Source: Chaetoceros tenuissimus (lineage: Eukaryota > Bacillariophyta > Thalassiosirophyceae > Chaetocerotales > Chaetocerotaceae). Taken from it: a stretch of DNA of 64,000 bases. A program made the translations under genes and the position numbers. The notes beneath the pieces are model-generated. The model was given only the letters and a program-made list of their open reading frames with translations. It made no database searches and was not told the origin of the DNA. Positions 47,322-57,076 of the stretch are shown here, one piece after another. Location: assembly GCA_021927905.1 (NCBI GenBank), contig BLLK01000019.1:496001-560000 (forward strand). Reading direction: 5' to 3'. Each line of letters begins with the position of its first letter. The first letter of the stretch is position 1.

Positions 47322-47394
47322 AGCCGAATAGCTTAGTCGGTAAAGCGCACGACTCTGAAATCGTGTGGTTGTGGGTTCGATTCCCACAAAAAAA
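47322..47394 (+). tRNA. tRNA-like element (pseudo-tRNA or SINE head) with intact A and B boxes
   Basis: A box TAGCTTAGTCGG (47329-47340) and B box GGTTCGATTCC (47374-47384) fit the RNA polymerase III consensus. D stem GCTT/AAGC, anticodon stem CACGA/TCGTG and T stem GTGGG/CCCAC all pair; the variable loop is 5 nt. The anticodon loop CTCTGAAA has 8 nt instead of 7, and the acceptor halves (AGCCGAA and AAAAAAA) do not pair. So a normal tRNA is unlikely. The A-rich 3' run suggests a tRNA-derived SINE or retro-pseudogene. Confidence 0.6.
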
Positions 47395-47644
47395 GAAAGG
47401 AAGGGGAAGAAATAATCCGAATTGTACAAAGTTGTATAGATTAGGTAGTATGCGAACCATTATGTGGAAATGACCCGTCAACTTTGAAATGACCCTATTT
47501 CAACGTTCGAATAGGTACTTACGAATACGTACGTATTTTTCATTAAACTACGAACAGCTTTTCTGTTTATATCGATTTTCAACGGAAGATAACTCACATA
47601 AATAGTATACAGCTCCTTTTTACTCCTTAGCATCCATATATAAA

Positions 47645-48489
47645 ATGCTCGATCACATCAAGAAAGAGTTGAAGCTATCTCTATTTAGCAAAGAAGATGC
47701 CAACGAAAAAGAAGTCGACCTTGTGGAAACCTTTAGTCCATCACCAAAAGGTTTCATCATAGCTTCGAAGATCATGTTGCTTGCAGTTTCAACTTTCAAC
47801 TTTGTGACCTCCATCTTGAACTACAATGATAACAAAGAAATGTGGCCCATGTTTCTAACCAAGTGGGGATTTATGTTGGGATATTCTTATTTGCTTTCAA
47901 GTACTGTGACAGTAATTTCTCCATTGAAGCTGATGAAGCTCACTTGGGGCTTGTTCGCTGCCACTATCAATATTCAAATGTTTATCACAATCAACTACTG
48001 GGTTTTAGTGTATAATGGCTCCACAGAGCCATTCAGCTCATATTATGAGGTGAGTTGAGCGAATATTTGCAAATCATACTTTTTGCCATCATTTCTAACA
48101 AATGCCATGTTCCTTCTGCACACTAGCATGGTATTTTTTTCATCCTTCTCGCCCTCGACGGTTTTGCGGTTCATCGCTATCCGTTGAGATTCAAGCAAAT
48201 TTTTCTAGTTTGGGCTGTTCTAATTCCTTTTTTGATTTGGTCTATTATCCACTCAAAACTTGGGATTGGGAATTCTTTACATAATGATAGACCAGACGCA
48301 ACTGACGATGATGCTCTTTATGGTACTCTCAATTGGACAGAAAGACCTAAAGGTGCTGGTATTCTTTCTGCTTTATTGATCTGCGTTGCAGTTCCACTTA
48401 TTTTCATCATCACTTGGGGGCTTTCTGTACTTGTGCCTCGTCGTTATGTTGTTGTTACTGAAGAAACTACAAAGGAAGATAAAGTTTGA
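47645..48489 (+). CDS. Six-TM membrane protein, Rolling-stone/AIG1-like (copy 2)
   Basis: Exons 47645-48049 and 48127-48489, with a 77-bp intron identical to that of copy 1, give 254 aa. The product matches copy 1 from the first TM onward. It differs mainly in the first ~40 residues (MLDHIKKELK, SKEDANEKEVDLVET against MFERIKKELK, SGEDANEKEIDLLET) and at VIS/VIV in TM2. Exon 2 differs at two silent sites only. Six hydrophobic segments, both termini charged; function unknown beyond the family resemblance described for copy 1. Confidence 0.85.
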
Positions 48490-49199
48490 TTCATACTGAT
48501 GAAATAATATGTTTGATTACATGATGTCAAAGACAACAGAGAAAGAAAAAAAAATCCTTTGGTTGAAAGGTAATGGAGATTTTGTATGATGAGGATGATA
48601 TAGCTTCCAAATGGTTTTGACGATGCGTTTGTTGATTTAGGCATGTGGACCATTATAGAATGAATTAAAATCAATTTTATAAAGAAGATCAAATAATCTT
48701 CAAGAGGTGACTATCTCAAGAAGACCCTCAACGATCGATAGACTTGCCACTAGAGCAAACTTGAGTTTGTACAATAGGTCTCTTTACTTCTCTAATCAAA
48801 CTATCTTCTGTACTCGTATAGCTTTCTACAAGTTTTCTCTTTCAAGTTACAGCTTGTAGCTTGCTGCTTATCACATTTTTGTTTTCATCGGATACTCGCA
48901 TCCAAATGAGCAGTTTTACTATTGCCCTGACAGCTGTCAAAAGTTCAAAAATATCCGGGAGACACTAAGTTTATCAGAAATGGGCTCTTTCACATGTACC
49001 CAGTAAAAAAACTTGACGATGAAGGAGTATGCAAGAATTCGCGAAAGTGAATGAACGGAAGTATATGTATATCCATTTCAATTTGTAAATTCTTCTATTC
49101 ATATATTACATCAGATACAAGAAGTCAAGATATATAGTTATATAAATTGCTTCTTTGATTGTTAACATATAAGTATTTTTCTTCATAATCGCTTGTCGT
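48490..49199. other. Convergent intergenic region, copy 2
   Basis: Almost identical to 23991-24694; no gene seen. Confidence 0.7.
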
Positions 49200-51557
49200 T
49201 TACGCACATGTCTCACAACACTCTTTCTTCACCTTTCCTGTACAGTACTTTGCCTTTCTTTTGCCTGCTTTACCCTTCTTAAAGTATGAACATGTGGTTG
49301 ATTTACCATTCTTGAGTTTGAATCTGAAATCGCTCTTATCTTCGCACTTTTTGACTTTACAAGCTTCGCAACATTCTTTAGCAGTTTCACCCTTGCAATA
49401 CATGTCTTGACGAGCCTTGGTATCTTTCTTGGTGATGTAAGAACATCTTCTCATTTTTCCATTCTTAAGTTTGAACTTATAAGATCTAGTTTCTTCACAT
49501 AAATCACCAAAGTTTTCATGATCGAAAATGTTGTGAGACGGAGTTTTAGGCTTTTTTGGTGTAGGTGCCTTTGGAAGAGGAGGATTTGATTTAGTCTTCT
49601 TTGAAGGTACCGTGGGAGCAGGCTCTTTTGGTGTAGGTGACTTTGGAACAGGAGGGTTTGATTTAGTTTTCTTCGAAGGTGCTGTAGGATTAGGCTTGGA
49701 CTTTGGCGAAGACTTGTCTGGAGGAGAAGGCTTTTCAGATATACATTTGAATATAGGACAACATTTACCTTCTTCCTTAACAAGTCTTGGACTTTCTCCC
49801 TTTTCGCAAAACCCCGGAGCTGGACGCATTAGTTTTGGACATGGAGTATTTTTGCAATCTGGATCTCGTACGCATGAGGCCTCTGTTTGACAACAAGAAC
49901 CTTCTTTGAGTTTACTCTGGCACTTGTAACCCTTATCACACGAGTGCTTTTCGCATGCATTTGGACGAGCACATTTGACTCGGGAGCAATCTTTGTCTGG
50001 GATACATTTGAAAATAGGACAACATTTACCTTCTTCCTTAACAAGACTTTCTCTTTTTTGACAAAGTGGAGGCATTACTGTTGGACATGCGATAGATTTA
50101 CAATCACTTCCTTCAGATGGTATACACTCATACCTAGGACAACATTCACCTTTTTCCGTACTACGCTTGATGCTGTATCCCTTTTGGCAGTCAGGCATTG
50201 CTATTTTACATTTCATATCTTTGCAAGGCTTTGATGGAGACTTCTTTGGAGGAGGACCTTTGGATGGTTCGTTTCCTGATTTAGGACCTTTACTACCAGA
50301 GGTACCAGAAGAAACCTTATCACTTCTTTCAGAGCTTTTGGAAGAAGGCGAAGCAACCTGATCACTCCCTTTATATCCTGTCTTTGGACTACGAATACTT
50401 TTTGAGCTTTTCCCTTTCCCTTTTCCTTTGAAGCTTTTACTGGACTTGCCTCTCTTCGAAGTCGTTGGCGCATCAGATACAGTTGGCATTAAACTAGTAG
50501 TTGGGTCTGCTGAAGGACTGGCAGAGACAGTTGGACTGGCAGTAACAGTAGGAGCAGATGTTGCCTTTCCTGATTTGCTTGACTTTGAGCTTTTCCCTTT
50601 CCCTTTTCCTTTGAAGCTTTTACTGGACTTGCCTCTCTTCGAAGTCGTTGGCGCATCAGATACAGTTGGCATCAAACTAGTAGTTGGATCTGCTGAAGGA
50701 CTGGCAGAGACAGTTGGACTGGCAGTAATAGTAGGAGCAGATGTAGCCTTTCCAGTTTTGCCTTTTCCAGGTCCGGATTTGCTTGACTTTGAGCTTTTAT
50801 AACCTGACTTAGGACTACGAATATCTTTTGATTTATCATACTTGGACTTGGAGCTTTTATATCCCGACTTTGGACTACCAAAACTTTTAGAGCTTTTACT
50901 CCATTTGCCTCTCTTGTTCGAAGTAGTTGGCGCATCAGATACAGTTGGCATCAAACTAGTAGTTGGGTCTGCTGAAGGACTGGCGGTAACAGTAGGAGCA
51001 GACGTAATAGTAGGAGCAGATGTAGCCTTTCCTGATTTGCTGGACTTGAAGCCTTTATATCCTGACTTTGGACTACGAGCATTTTTTTTGCTTGCAGAAG
51101 TTGATAAATCTTTGCCTTTCTTGAACTTCGAGGGGACTCTACTATATTTCTTTGGAAGCGACTTTGGACTCCGCATAATTTTACTTTTAGAAGTAGATGA
51201 ATCACTACCTCTCGTGGATTTGAAGCTGTCACTCTCCTTATCTGCACTCTTCTTCACAGAAGTTGAAGATTTTGGACCTCTACTGTATTTTTTTGGAAGC
51301 GACTTTGGACTTCGAATAATTTTACTTTTCGAAGCAAATGAATCTCTGCTTCGCTTAGACTTGTACTTTGGGCTGCCCCCTGCATACTTCAGAAGAGATT
51401 TCTTTTTTCCGCTTGACGATGCTAAAACTTTAACTTTCTTCTTTGGAAGTGACTTCTTAACAGATGATTTTTCTTTGAAACTACTCTTCAATGGTGGAGG
51501 AAGAGCCATAGCAGACAGAAAACTCGCTACAAGAGCAAGAATAAGTAATGTTTTCAT
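49200..51557 (-). CDS. Gene G: secreted Lys/Ser-rich silaffin-like protein with Cys-rich C-terminal modules
   Basis: Single exon, 785 aa. Signal peptide MKTLLILALVASFLSAMA. Residues ~20-430 are dominated by Lys and Ser in short motifs (KSSKS, SPKSGYKSSKS, SLPKKYSR, FKGKGKGKSSKS), interrupted by three TSAPT..ASPSADPTTSLMPT blocks. This is the composition of silaffins, the phosphorylated Lys-rich proteins of diatom biosilica. Then about four C-x-C...GxCCP.F.C modules (residues ~440-630; CKSIACPTVMPPLCQKRES, GKCCPIFKC), a Pro/Lys linker, and two six-Cys ShK-like modules (CEETRSYKFKLKNGK and CEDKSDFRFKLKNGK, each ending CC.xC). A role in silica or wall assembly is inferred from composition; no silaffin homology can be proved by eye. 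It diverges from the P450 gene. Truncated copy at 24695-25513. Confidence 0.88.
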   Translation of the reverse strand: MKTLLILALVASFLSAMALPPPLKSSFKEKSSVKKSLPKKKVKVLASSSGKKKSLLKYAGGSPKYKSKRSRDSFASKSKIIRSPKSLPKKYSRGPKSSTSVKKSADKESDSFKSTRGSDSSTSKSKIMRSPKSLPKKYSRVPSKFKKGKDLSTSASKKNARSPKSGYKGFKSSKSGKATSAPTITSAPTVTASPSADPTTSLMPTVSDAPTTSNKRGKWSKSSKSFGSPKSGYKSSKSKYDKSKDIRSPKSGYKSSKSSKSGPGKGKTGKATSAPTITASPTVSASPSADPTTSLMPTVSDAPTTSKRGKSSKSFKGKGKGKSSKSSKSGKATSAPTVTASPTVSASPSADPTTSLMPTVSDAPTTSKRGKSSKSFKGKGKGKSSKSIRSPKTGYKGSDQVASPSSKSSERSDKVSSGTSGSKGPKSGNEPSKGPPPKKSPSKPCKDMKCKIAMPDCQKGYSIKRSTEKGECCPRYECIPSEGSDCKSIACPTVMPPLCQKRESLVKEEGKCCPIFKCIPDKDCSRVKCARPNACEKHSCDKGYKCQSKLKEGSCCQTEASCVRDPDCKNTPCPKLMRPAPGFCEKGESPRLVKEEGKCCPIFKCISEKPSPPDKSSPKSKPNPTAPSKKTKSNPPVPKSPTPKEPAPTVPSKKTKSNPPLPKAPTPKKPKTPSHNIFDHENFGDLCEETRSYKFKLKNGKMRRCSYITKKDTKARQDMYCKGETAKECCEACKVKKCEDKSDFRFKLKNGKSTTCSYFKKGKAGKRKAKYCTGKVKKECCETCA

Positions 51558-51874
51558 GTTCGGAGAAAGATCTCTTTGATTATAATATATACTAAGAAAC
51601 TCTTTGAAAATATATGATTGAAACTCTACTATGGAACTCCCAACGAAGTAAGAAAGGAATGAGGTATAAATATCACTTTATTTTGAATTTCATACAGTAA
51701 ATCGTCAGTTTTTTTTCTCAACCATTTTACCGGGAAAGAAACATCCCTGAAACAAGCCTGTATTTATTTCTAAATTGGCTGGAGAAAGGACGCTTTCAAA
51801 TGTTGACATCTGTCAGGGCAATAGTAGAGCTTCATTTTTATATTTAGCATCTGCGATTTGAAGATGCATCGATT

Positions 51875-52009
51875 GAAAAAGTGCTACTTTTTGCTCAAAT
51901 TTAAGTTCGCCATAAGTATTTTCAGTACAAAACATGCATAAGTGAAGTTGTTGAAAAAGTGCTACTTTTTGCTCTCAAGTTTGTAATGATTGAAAAGTGC
52001 TACTTTTCT
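51875..52009. promoter_or_regulatory. Three palindromic AAAAGTGCTACTTTT elements between genes G and P450
   Basis: GAAAAAGTGCTACTTTTTGC at 51875-51894 and 51953-51972, and a shorter GAAAAGTGCTACTTTTC at 51992-52008. The core AAAAAGT-GCT-ACTTTTT is a perfect inverted repeat apart from the centre. It shares GAAAAAGTG with the motif upstream of genes A, B and D. They lie 320-450 bp upstream of gene G and 680-810 bp upstream of the P450. The rest of 51558-52684 shows no gene. Confidence 0.55.
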
Positions 52010-52684
52010 CCAACGATGCAATATTCTCACCTTCCCTTTTTCAATTCAATCTAATACACTAATATAGCTCAACTACTCTCGCACTTCTCAGCTCTACGTA
52101 AAAAAAATGAGATGGAAGCTAGACTATGGAGTTTACAGCGATTGAAGAATGTTGAGAGCAAAGAGGCATTCAAAACAAAAAGAAGAGACACAAGATTATG
52201 GTAACTGCTGCTGACATTGTTGAGCTTGGAAATGATGTCGTGCAACTGTACCTAGATGATACACGTAACAAGGAAATGTCCGGGGTCTCACTATTACAAA
52301 CTACATATATTCTATATCATAAACAAATCTTGAAGGGTGAGGAGACTTACTACTAGACAGACCAAACATGAAACAAATTGAAAATATTCTTTATTGTTTA
52401 TTATTCAAAGTGAAAGCAAGAGATGAAAATCTAGATTTATTATAGCAATGAAGTCGTACAATTATGAAAATCTTATCAAAATAGCCTTTTAGAATCTTTA
52501 TAAGACAAAAGTAAAAACAGTACGTACATACCTTATCTCAATGAGTCTTTGTAGAGCTATTTTAAACAAGATACGTGTACAACAACAAGTTCAAGTCAAC
52601 CAAAACTAGTTTCACTTGTATTACCACTAGTGAAGCAAGTCCATCTAGGCTAGACTTGTTCAATTCAATGCGATAATAACCGAT

Positions 52685-54190
52685 ATGAAAGTAGAGGATA
52701 CATATCTAGATCAAGCTAAGCCTGTGCTGCTTGCCTTCTTCTTTTCCGTCTTTCTTACAAAGATTTTTCAGAAGCCAAGAACAACAGTTCCTCACGATGC
52801 CAAAGAGCCTCCTTTCATATCTTCTCACATGCCATTCATTGGCCATGGAATTCCTTTCCTACAAGACTTTTCAAAACTCATGCAGAAGCTACGATCGAAG
52901 CATGGACCGATATTTACAATACACATATTTGGCCAACGACAGCATTTCATCACATCCTACACGGATATACAAAAAATATGGAGACATCCCAATTTTGACT
53001 TTAAAGAATTTGCATATAAAGCTGAATCTCATTTCTCTGGAATGGAATCACCTCAAGAATTGAAACGAACCAAGATTGGTGCACATACCTTGGCACAATA
53101 TGCACATACGATGCGAGGATCACAAGAGTTGGAACAGCTTGCAATTCGATTTGAAAATGCTTTGAAGGATGCTGTTAATTCGCATCATGTCAAGACTGAT
53201 GAATTTGTCGAGGTGGACTTGAGACAGTTTTGCAGTACTTTGATTTTTCATGCAGCTGGTAAATCTCTATTTGGCAATGTATGGCTTGAGAATGTAAATG
53301 TAGAAAAAGCCATTGAGCAGTATACACTCTTTGAAAATGATGCACCGGGGATAGCTGGTGGCTTACCGCAATTTCTCACTCGAAAAGGATGTCGAGCCAG
53401 AGATTATTTAGCAAAGCATGTCTTATTACCAATTGTCAAGGATGGATGCGAAAATGGTGGCCATACTTATATTATTGAATATCTGAAGCAACTCAAAGCT
53501 GCCTACAAGAATGATCCAAATGGTGATTTGAAAATAGCATCGAGATTGGCAGGCTTATTATTTGCAATCATGACAAATACCATGAATACTTTATTCTGGG
53601 CGGTTGCTGAAGTAATTGAGAGTGATGAATTTTTGAAATCAGATTTGGAGCAAGAATTGCAAAATGTTGATGAGGCAAACTTTACTTCCTACTTGGAGTG
53701 TAAGAAGCATATGCCTTTACTCAACTCCATTATTATTGAGACGTTTCGTTTGCATGCGGATCCAAATTCGTTTCGAATTGCAGAACAGGATTGTATAGTT
53801 AAAAACATGACAGGTGGAGACTACTTCTTTCGCGAAGGCGACATGGTCTTTCTATTATCAACCTACGATCAACTCAAGGTTGTGAAGGAAGATAGAGATG
53901 TATTTGATGGAAGGCGATGGTTGGAATCTACCCGAGATGGCAATCTCAATTCGAAGCTATTGCCAATTCCTTCAAATCAAGTTCTCGCTCCTTTTGGTGG
54001 AGGAAAGCATCTTTGTCCGGGGAGATTCTTTGCGCTGCTCGAAATGCATCTGGTCATTTCATACTGTTTGAAAAAGTATGAATTTCAAAAGATTGACGGC
54101 CAAAACATTCCTTCGAAAGCTGTTGAATTATCGGCACCAATCAATGCTCCAAAAAGTGATATGAAGGTTCTTTTCAGATGTAAAAAATGA
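52685..54190 (+). CDS. Cytochrome P450 (CYP7/CYP8-like pattern)
   Basis: Single exon, 501 aa, close to the usual length. An N-terminal hydrophobic anchor (VLLAFFFSVFL, residues ~13-23) is followed by a Pro-containing hinge, PFIGHGIPFLQD. The haem-binding loop is PFGGGKHLCPGRFF, with the ligand Cys near residue 444; the ExxR of the K helix is ETFR near 355; the PERF-like segment is FDGRRW. The I helix reads TNTMNTLFWAVAEVI and lacks the usual acid-Thr pair, as in the CYP7/CYP8 clan (sterol hydroxylases, prostacyclin synthase). Probably an ER-membrane mono-oxygenase or isomerase acting on a sterol or oxylipin; the substrate is not determinable. Confidence 0.93.
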   Translation: MKVEDTYLDQAKPVLLAFFFSVFLTKIFQKPRTTVPHDAKEPPFISSHMPFIGHGIPFLQDFSKLMQKLRSKHGPIFTIHIFGQRQHFITSYTDIQKIWRHPNFDFKEFAYKAESHFSGMESPQELKRTKIGAHTLAQYAHTMRGSQELEQLAIRFENALKDAVNSHHVKTDEFVEVDLRQFCSTLIFHAAGKSLFGNVWLENVNVEKAIEQYTLFENDAPGIAGGLPQFLTRKGCRARDYLAKHVLLPIVKDGCENGGHTYIIEYLKQLKAAYKNDPNGDLKIASRLAGLLFAIMTNTMNTLFWAVAEVIESDEFLKSDLEQELQNVDEANFTSYLECKKHMPLLNSIIIETFRLHADPNSFRIAEQDCIVKNMTGGDYFFREGDMVFLLSTYDQLKVVKEDRDVFDGRRWLESTRDGNLNSKLLPIPSNQVLAPFGGGKHLCPGRFFALLEMHLVISYCLKKYEFQKIDGQNIPSKAVELSAPINAPKSDMKVLFRCKK

Positions 54191-54245
54191 TATTTGAATG
54201 AGTCTCCTAGAAAAAGTGATTTTACTTTGAAAATAAACTATCTCA

Positions 54246-54430
54246 GCAGTTGGAGGTTCAGCGGTAGGCGGTTCAGCGGTAGGAGCTCCTGCAGTAGGAG
54301 CAGGTCCATTTGCATCACATATCTTATTTTTGTTATTGTAAGTACAATTTGGTGCCGCTGTGCATCCATTCTTGTTTCCATTGAAATTACTACAGGATAC
54401 GGTTGGTGCAGGAATAACTACCACCTTGGA
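54246..54430 (-). pseudogene. Fragment of an M11-type gene 3' region
   Basis: On the minus strand this reads PAPTVSCSNFNGNKNGCTAA.. ending in PTAEPPTAEPPTAE. The Cys spacing (C-x7-C...C...C) resembles CSSVTRKQDCQGNCEW.. near the end of gene E, and the PTA linkers resemble its mini-exons. No start, signal or catalytic part is present. It abuts the RING remnant directly. Confidence 0.5.
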
Positions 54431-54914
54431 ATACAATCATAGATTTTGTACAAGTTGCATTCAAACTTGGATGATAAATCACGCCACATGTCCAACTTGT
54501 CGTAGCGCGATAAGTGGTACTAGACTTCGTCGAAATCGCAGAAGGGAAAGACGTCTAAATCCAGACGACAACAATCTGCCGCTGGCTATTGGTTTGATAG
54601 TTTTTACAATAGTGGCAATTCTTGCCTTACGATGGCTTGCTATTTTTGCACTGGCCAACCCAGAAAAGATCTTGCTATATGTGATCTTATCAGTGGTTGT
54701 ATCATCGAAATTCCGACATGCTACAAATGCTGATATGGATGCAATCCTGCGAGCATTTATTGCATTTTGTGTCTTACCTATAGTGCTTGTTCTCGCTGTA
54801 CTTGTTTCGATGATGATTTTTCTAGCGAATATATATAACCGATTGATTATGATGGTGTTCATTAGTTCCTTCAATTCTCATCAGAGGAACGAAGGGGTAA
54901 ACACAAACATATGA
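54425..54914 (+). pseudogene. 5'-truncated RING-finger membrane protein
   Basis: The frame contains the second half of a RING-H2/HC finger (YNHRFCTSCIQTWMINHATC then PTCRSAI), a basic stretch RRNRRRERR and two hydrophobic segments (LAIGLIVFTIVAILALRW and FIAFCVLPIVLVLAVLVSMM). The first Cys pair of the RING is missing: upstream DNA is the opposite-strand fragment at 54246-54430. An ATG at 54360 would give a chimeric product without a complete RING. An intact parent would be a membrane E3 ubiquitin ligase. Confidence 0.7.
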
Positions 54915-55033
54915 CAAAGAAAAAAGACTACTACATGGCTTAGATAAAAAGTTCGAAAGAAATGATATTGTAACAATCATATTCAGAAATAGCAAAGCTA
55001 TAAGAATTAAGAAGTAGTTTATAAAGAGTTTCT

Positions 55034-57076
55034 CTATTGCTTTAGTTTCTGTTGTAATACATGGTTCTCAATTTTAAGATATCTCTCGTTTTCAATCCTC
55101 ATCTGCTGTTCTTCTAGCAATTTGCTAAACTGCTTCTTGATGCAAAGTAACTCTCCTTTGGAACCTTGTAGAGATAAGATGTTACTATTTAGGAGATTCT
55201 CTTTTTGGAAGACGGCCTTTTCTAATTCTACGCAAGCCTTATCTTTTTCAAAATTTGAAGCTTGTAGATGCTTTAATATCTTTTCTTTTTTAGTGTTGAG
55301 TTCCTCAAACATATTCATAGCTCTTTTCAATCTAGATTTCAGGTCCTCAAGATCCTTCTTGCCTTGATTCTCGTGTAGTAGGTTTGATTTCTGTGCTACT
55401 TGTAACGAATTGGAAGTTTGCTTCAAGAGTTCTTCTTTCTCACATAACTTCTTTTCGAGTTCCAATACCTTTGTTTTCTGTTCAAACTTCAAATTCTCCA
55501 TTTGTTCGTGAAGAATTCGTAGGTCTTCTTTATGTTGCCTTGTTGAGGTACTTTCGTTTCGAAGTATCTCGTCAGTTTTTAGCTGTAATGTTTGGATAGA
55601 ACCCTCCATTAGCTTTCTCTTCTTCTCATGTGATTCACGAGCATCGTTGTACTTAGTTTCAATGTTTCCTGCTTGTTCCAACAACCGTTTCTTCTCTCCT
55701 TCAAGTTTCGCTAAATCTCTTCGAATTCTTTCTGTTAACTTCTTTTGCTGAATCAAGTCTTGCTGAGTGCTCTCTATAGATCGTTGAAGTTCCTCGAACG
55801 TTTGCCTACTATTCTGAGATTCCATTGCTTTCTGTAAAGATTGCTTCTCGACTTGGAGAGAGGTCAGTGCCCGTTCTTTCCCTTCCAACGTGCACTCTAG
55901 ATCTAGAACTTTCTTTTTTTCACTCTGCAAAGCCAAAGTCAATAAGTTCAACTCTCCGTCGTAGTGCTCTTTCAAACAAGAAATTGTAGAATCTATTCCT
56001 AAGGAATCTGACAGTGATGTATTGATGTCTCTCATCTGCTTGAGAGTAGCCTCTAAAATATTTGCTTTTGCTTCTGCTGTTTCCTTTGATACCTCCAATT
56101 CTCGTATTTTGTCCTGTAATTCAACAGTTTTCTCATTACCTCGACCACAAAATTTGCTACATGAGAGCTCCTTCTTTATCTTTGCCAAAGCTTTACTTTG
56201 TTCCATAAACTCTACATTCAAGCGCTCATAGTCAGAAGTAGCAGCTCCTAGATGACTTTGTAGTGCACACAATTCTTTCGAAAGATTAGTGATTTTCGTT
56301 TGCAGATTATTGTTTCTCACTTCTAATTCATTCTTTGACTCAACAATCCTTTTCATATTGTCTTCTGAATTCGACTGTAGGGCATGGCTTTCGTTCAACT
56401 TGATAGTCAGATCTTCTACTGTAAACTTTAACTTGGAAGAATACTTTGTACTGTCTGATAACTTATTCTGTAAGTGTCGGTTCCTTTTTTCCAAACCTTT
56501 AATTCTTTCATCCATCTTTTGAATGTATTGCAATTTTGATTGGAGATCTTCAGTCAATTCAGCAATGCTCTTGTCTCTAGTTAGAATAGTTTGTCGAGCT
56601 TCATTCACTTCTTGAGCTAAAAGCTCTGCTTGTTCTTCAAGCAATTGTAAATCGCTACTCGACAACTCTCCCGCGAGGTTATTGCTCTTACTGTGCAAAG
56701 GTTGAACTCTAAGAGGAGGCTGGTGGTCTTCCTTTTTCGCCTGAAGAGCTTCAGTCAATCGATCTAAACATGTCCCTTGCTCTTGAATAAGATTCGAAAG
56801 GTCTCGAATTCGATTATCGTAACTCGAGAATAAAGGCGACATAACTGAAGAGTCAAACATCCATTCAGGTAATTCGATTTCGGATAAGGATGAATCTCGA
56901 ACAATCGTTGTTGACTCTTTGTTTGGACATTGTTCCTGATGCTGAAGCAATTCTTTGGAAAGCCTCACACAATAATCTCTAAGAAATGATTTTTCTTGTT
57001 GAAGTGCTGCAACATGACCATTATCATTTGTCTTTCCTTGTTCGGGGAGTTCCGTTTTATTGGAAGTTGTTCCCAT
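55034..57076 (-). CDS. Long coiled-coil protein
   Basis: Single exon, 680 aa. Almost the whole protein from residue ~110 is charged heptad-rich sequence (LLEEQAELLAQEVNEARQ, LEGEKKRLLEQAGNIETKY, LKSRLKRAMNMFEELNTKK), with few Pro or Gly. The start at 57076 (MGTTSNKTELPEQGKT) is a polar tail. No signal peptide, TM segment or known motor or kinase domain is visible. It could be a centrosomal, cytoskeletal or golgin-like scaffold; the family is not recognised. It lies downstream of the Cys-rich gene on the same strand. Confidence 0.85.
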   Translation of the reverse strand: MGTTSNKTELPEQGKTNDNGHVAALQQEKSFLRDYCVRLSKELLQHQEQCPNKESTTIVRDSSLSEIELPEWMFDSSVMSPLFSSYDNRIRDLSNLIQEQGTCLDRLTEALQAKKEDHQPPLRVQPLHSKSNNLAGELSSSDLQLLEEQAELLAQEVNEARQTILTRDKSIAELTEDLQSKLQYIQKMDERIKGLEKRNRHLQNKLSDSTKYSSKLKFTVEDLTIKLNESHALQSNSEDNMKRIVESKNELEVRNNNLQTKITNLSKELCALQSHLGAATSDYERLNVEFMEQSKALAKIKKELSCSKFCGRGNEKTVELQDKIRELEVSKETAEAKANILEATLKQMRDINTSLSDSLGIDSTISCLKEHYDGELNLLTLALQSEKKKVLDLECTLEGKERALTSLQVEKQSLQKAMESQNSRQTFEELQRSIESTQQDLIQQKKLTERIRRDLAKLEGEKKRLLEQAGNIETKYNDARESHEKKRKLMEGSIQTLQLKTDEILRNESTSTRQHKEDLRILHEQMENLKFEQKTKVLELEKKLCEKEELLKQTSNSLQVAQKSNLLHENQGKKDLEDLKSRLKRAMNMFEELNTKKEKILKHLQASNFEKDKACVELEKAVFQKENLLNSNILSLQGSKGELLCIKKQFSKLLEEQQMRIENERYLKIENHVLQQKLKQ

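Larger units (their letters stand above)
47520..50040. repeat. Segmental duplication, copy 2 (partner about 23015-25513)
   Basis: Same order and orientation as copy 1. It contains the second six-TM gene and the 3' portion of the full-length silaffin-like gene. This copy continues past the copy 1 breakpoint, so it is probably the parental arrangement. Confidence 0.9.

Noticed and set aside
47196-47481. Minus-strand frames over the tRNA-like element
   Set aside because: Low-complexity translations of the hairpin and tRNA-like sequence.
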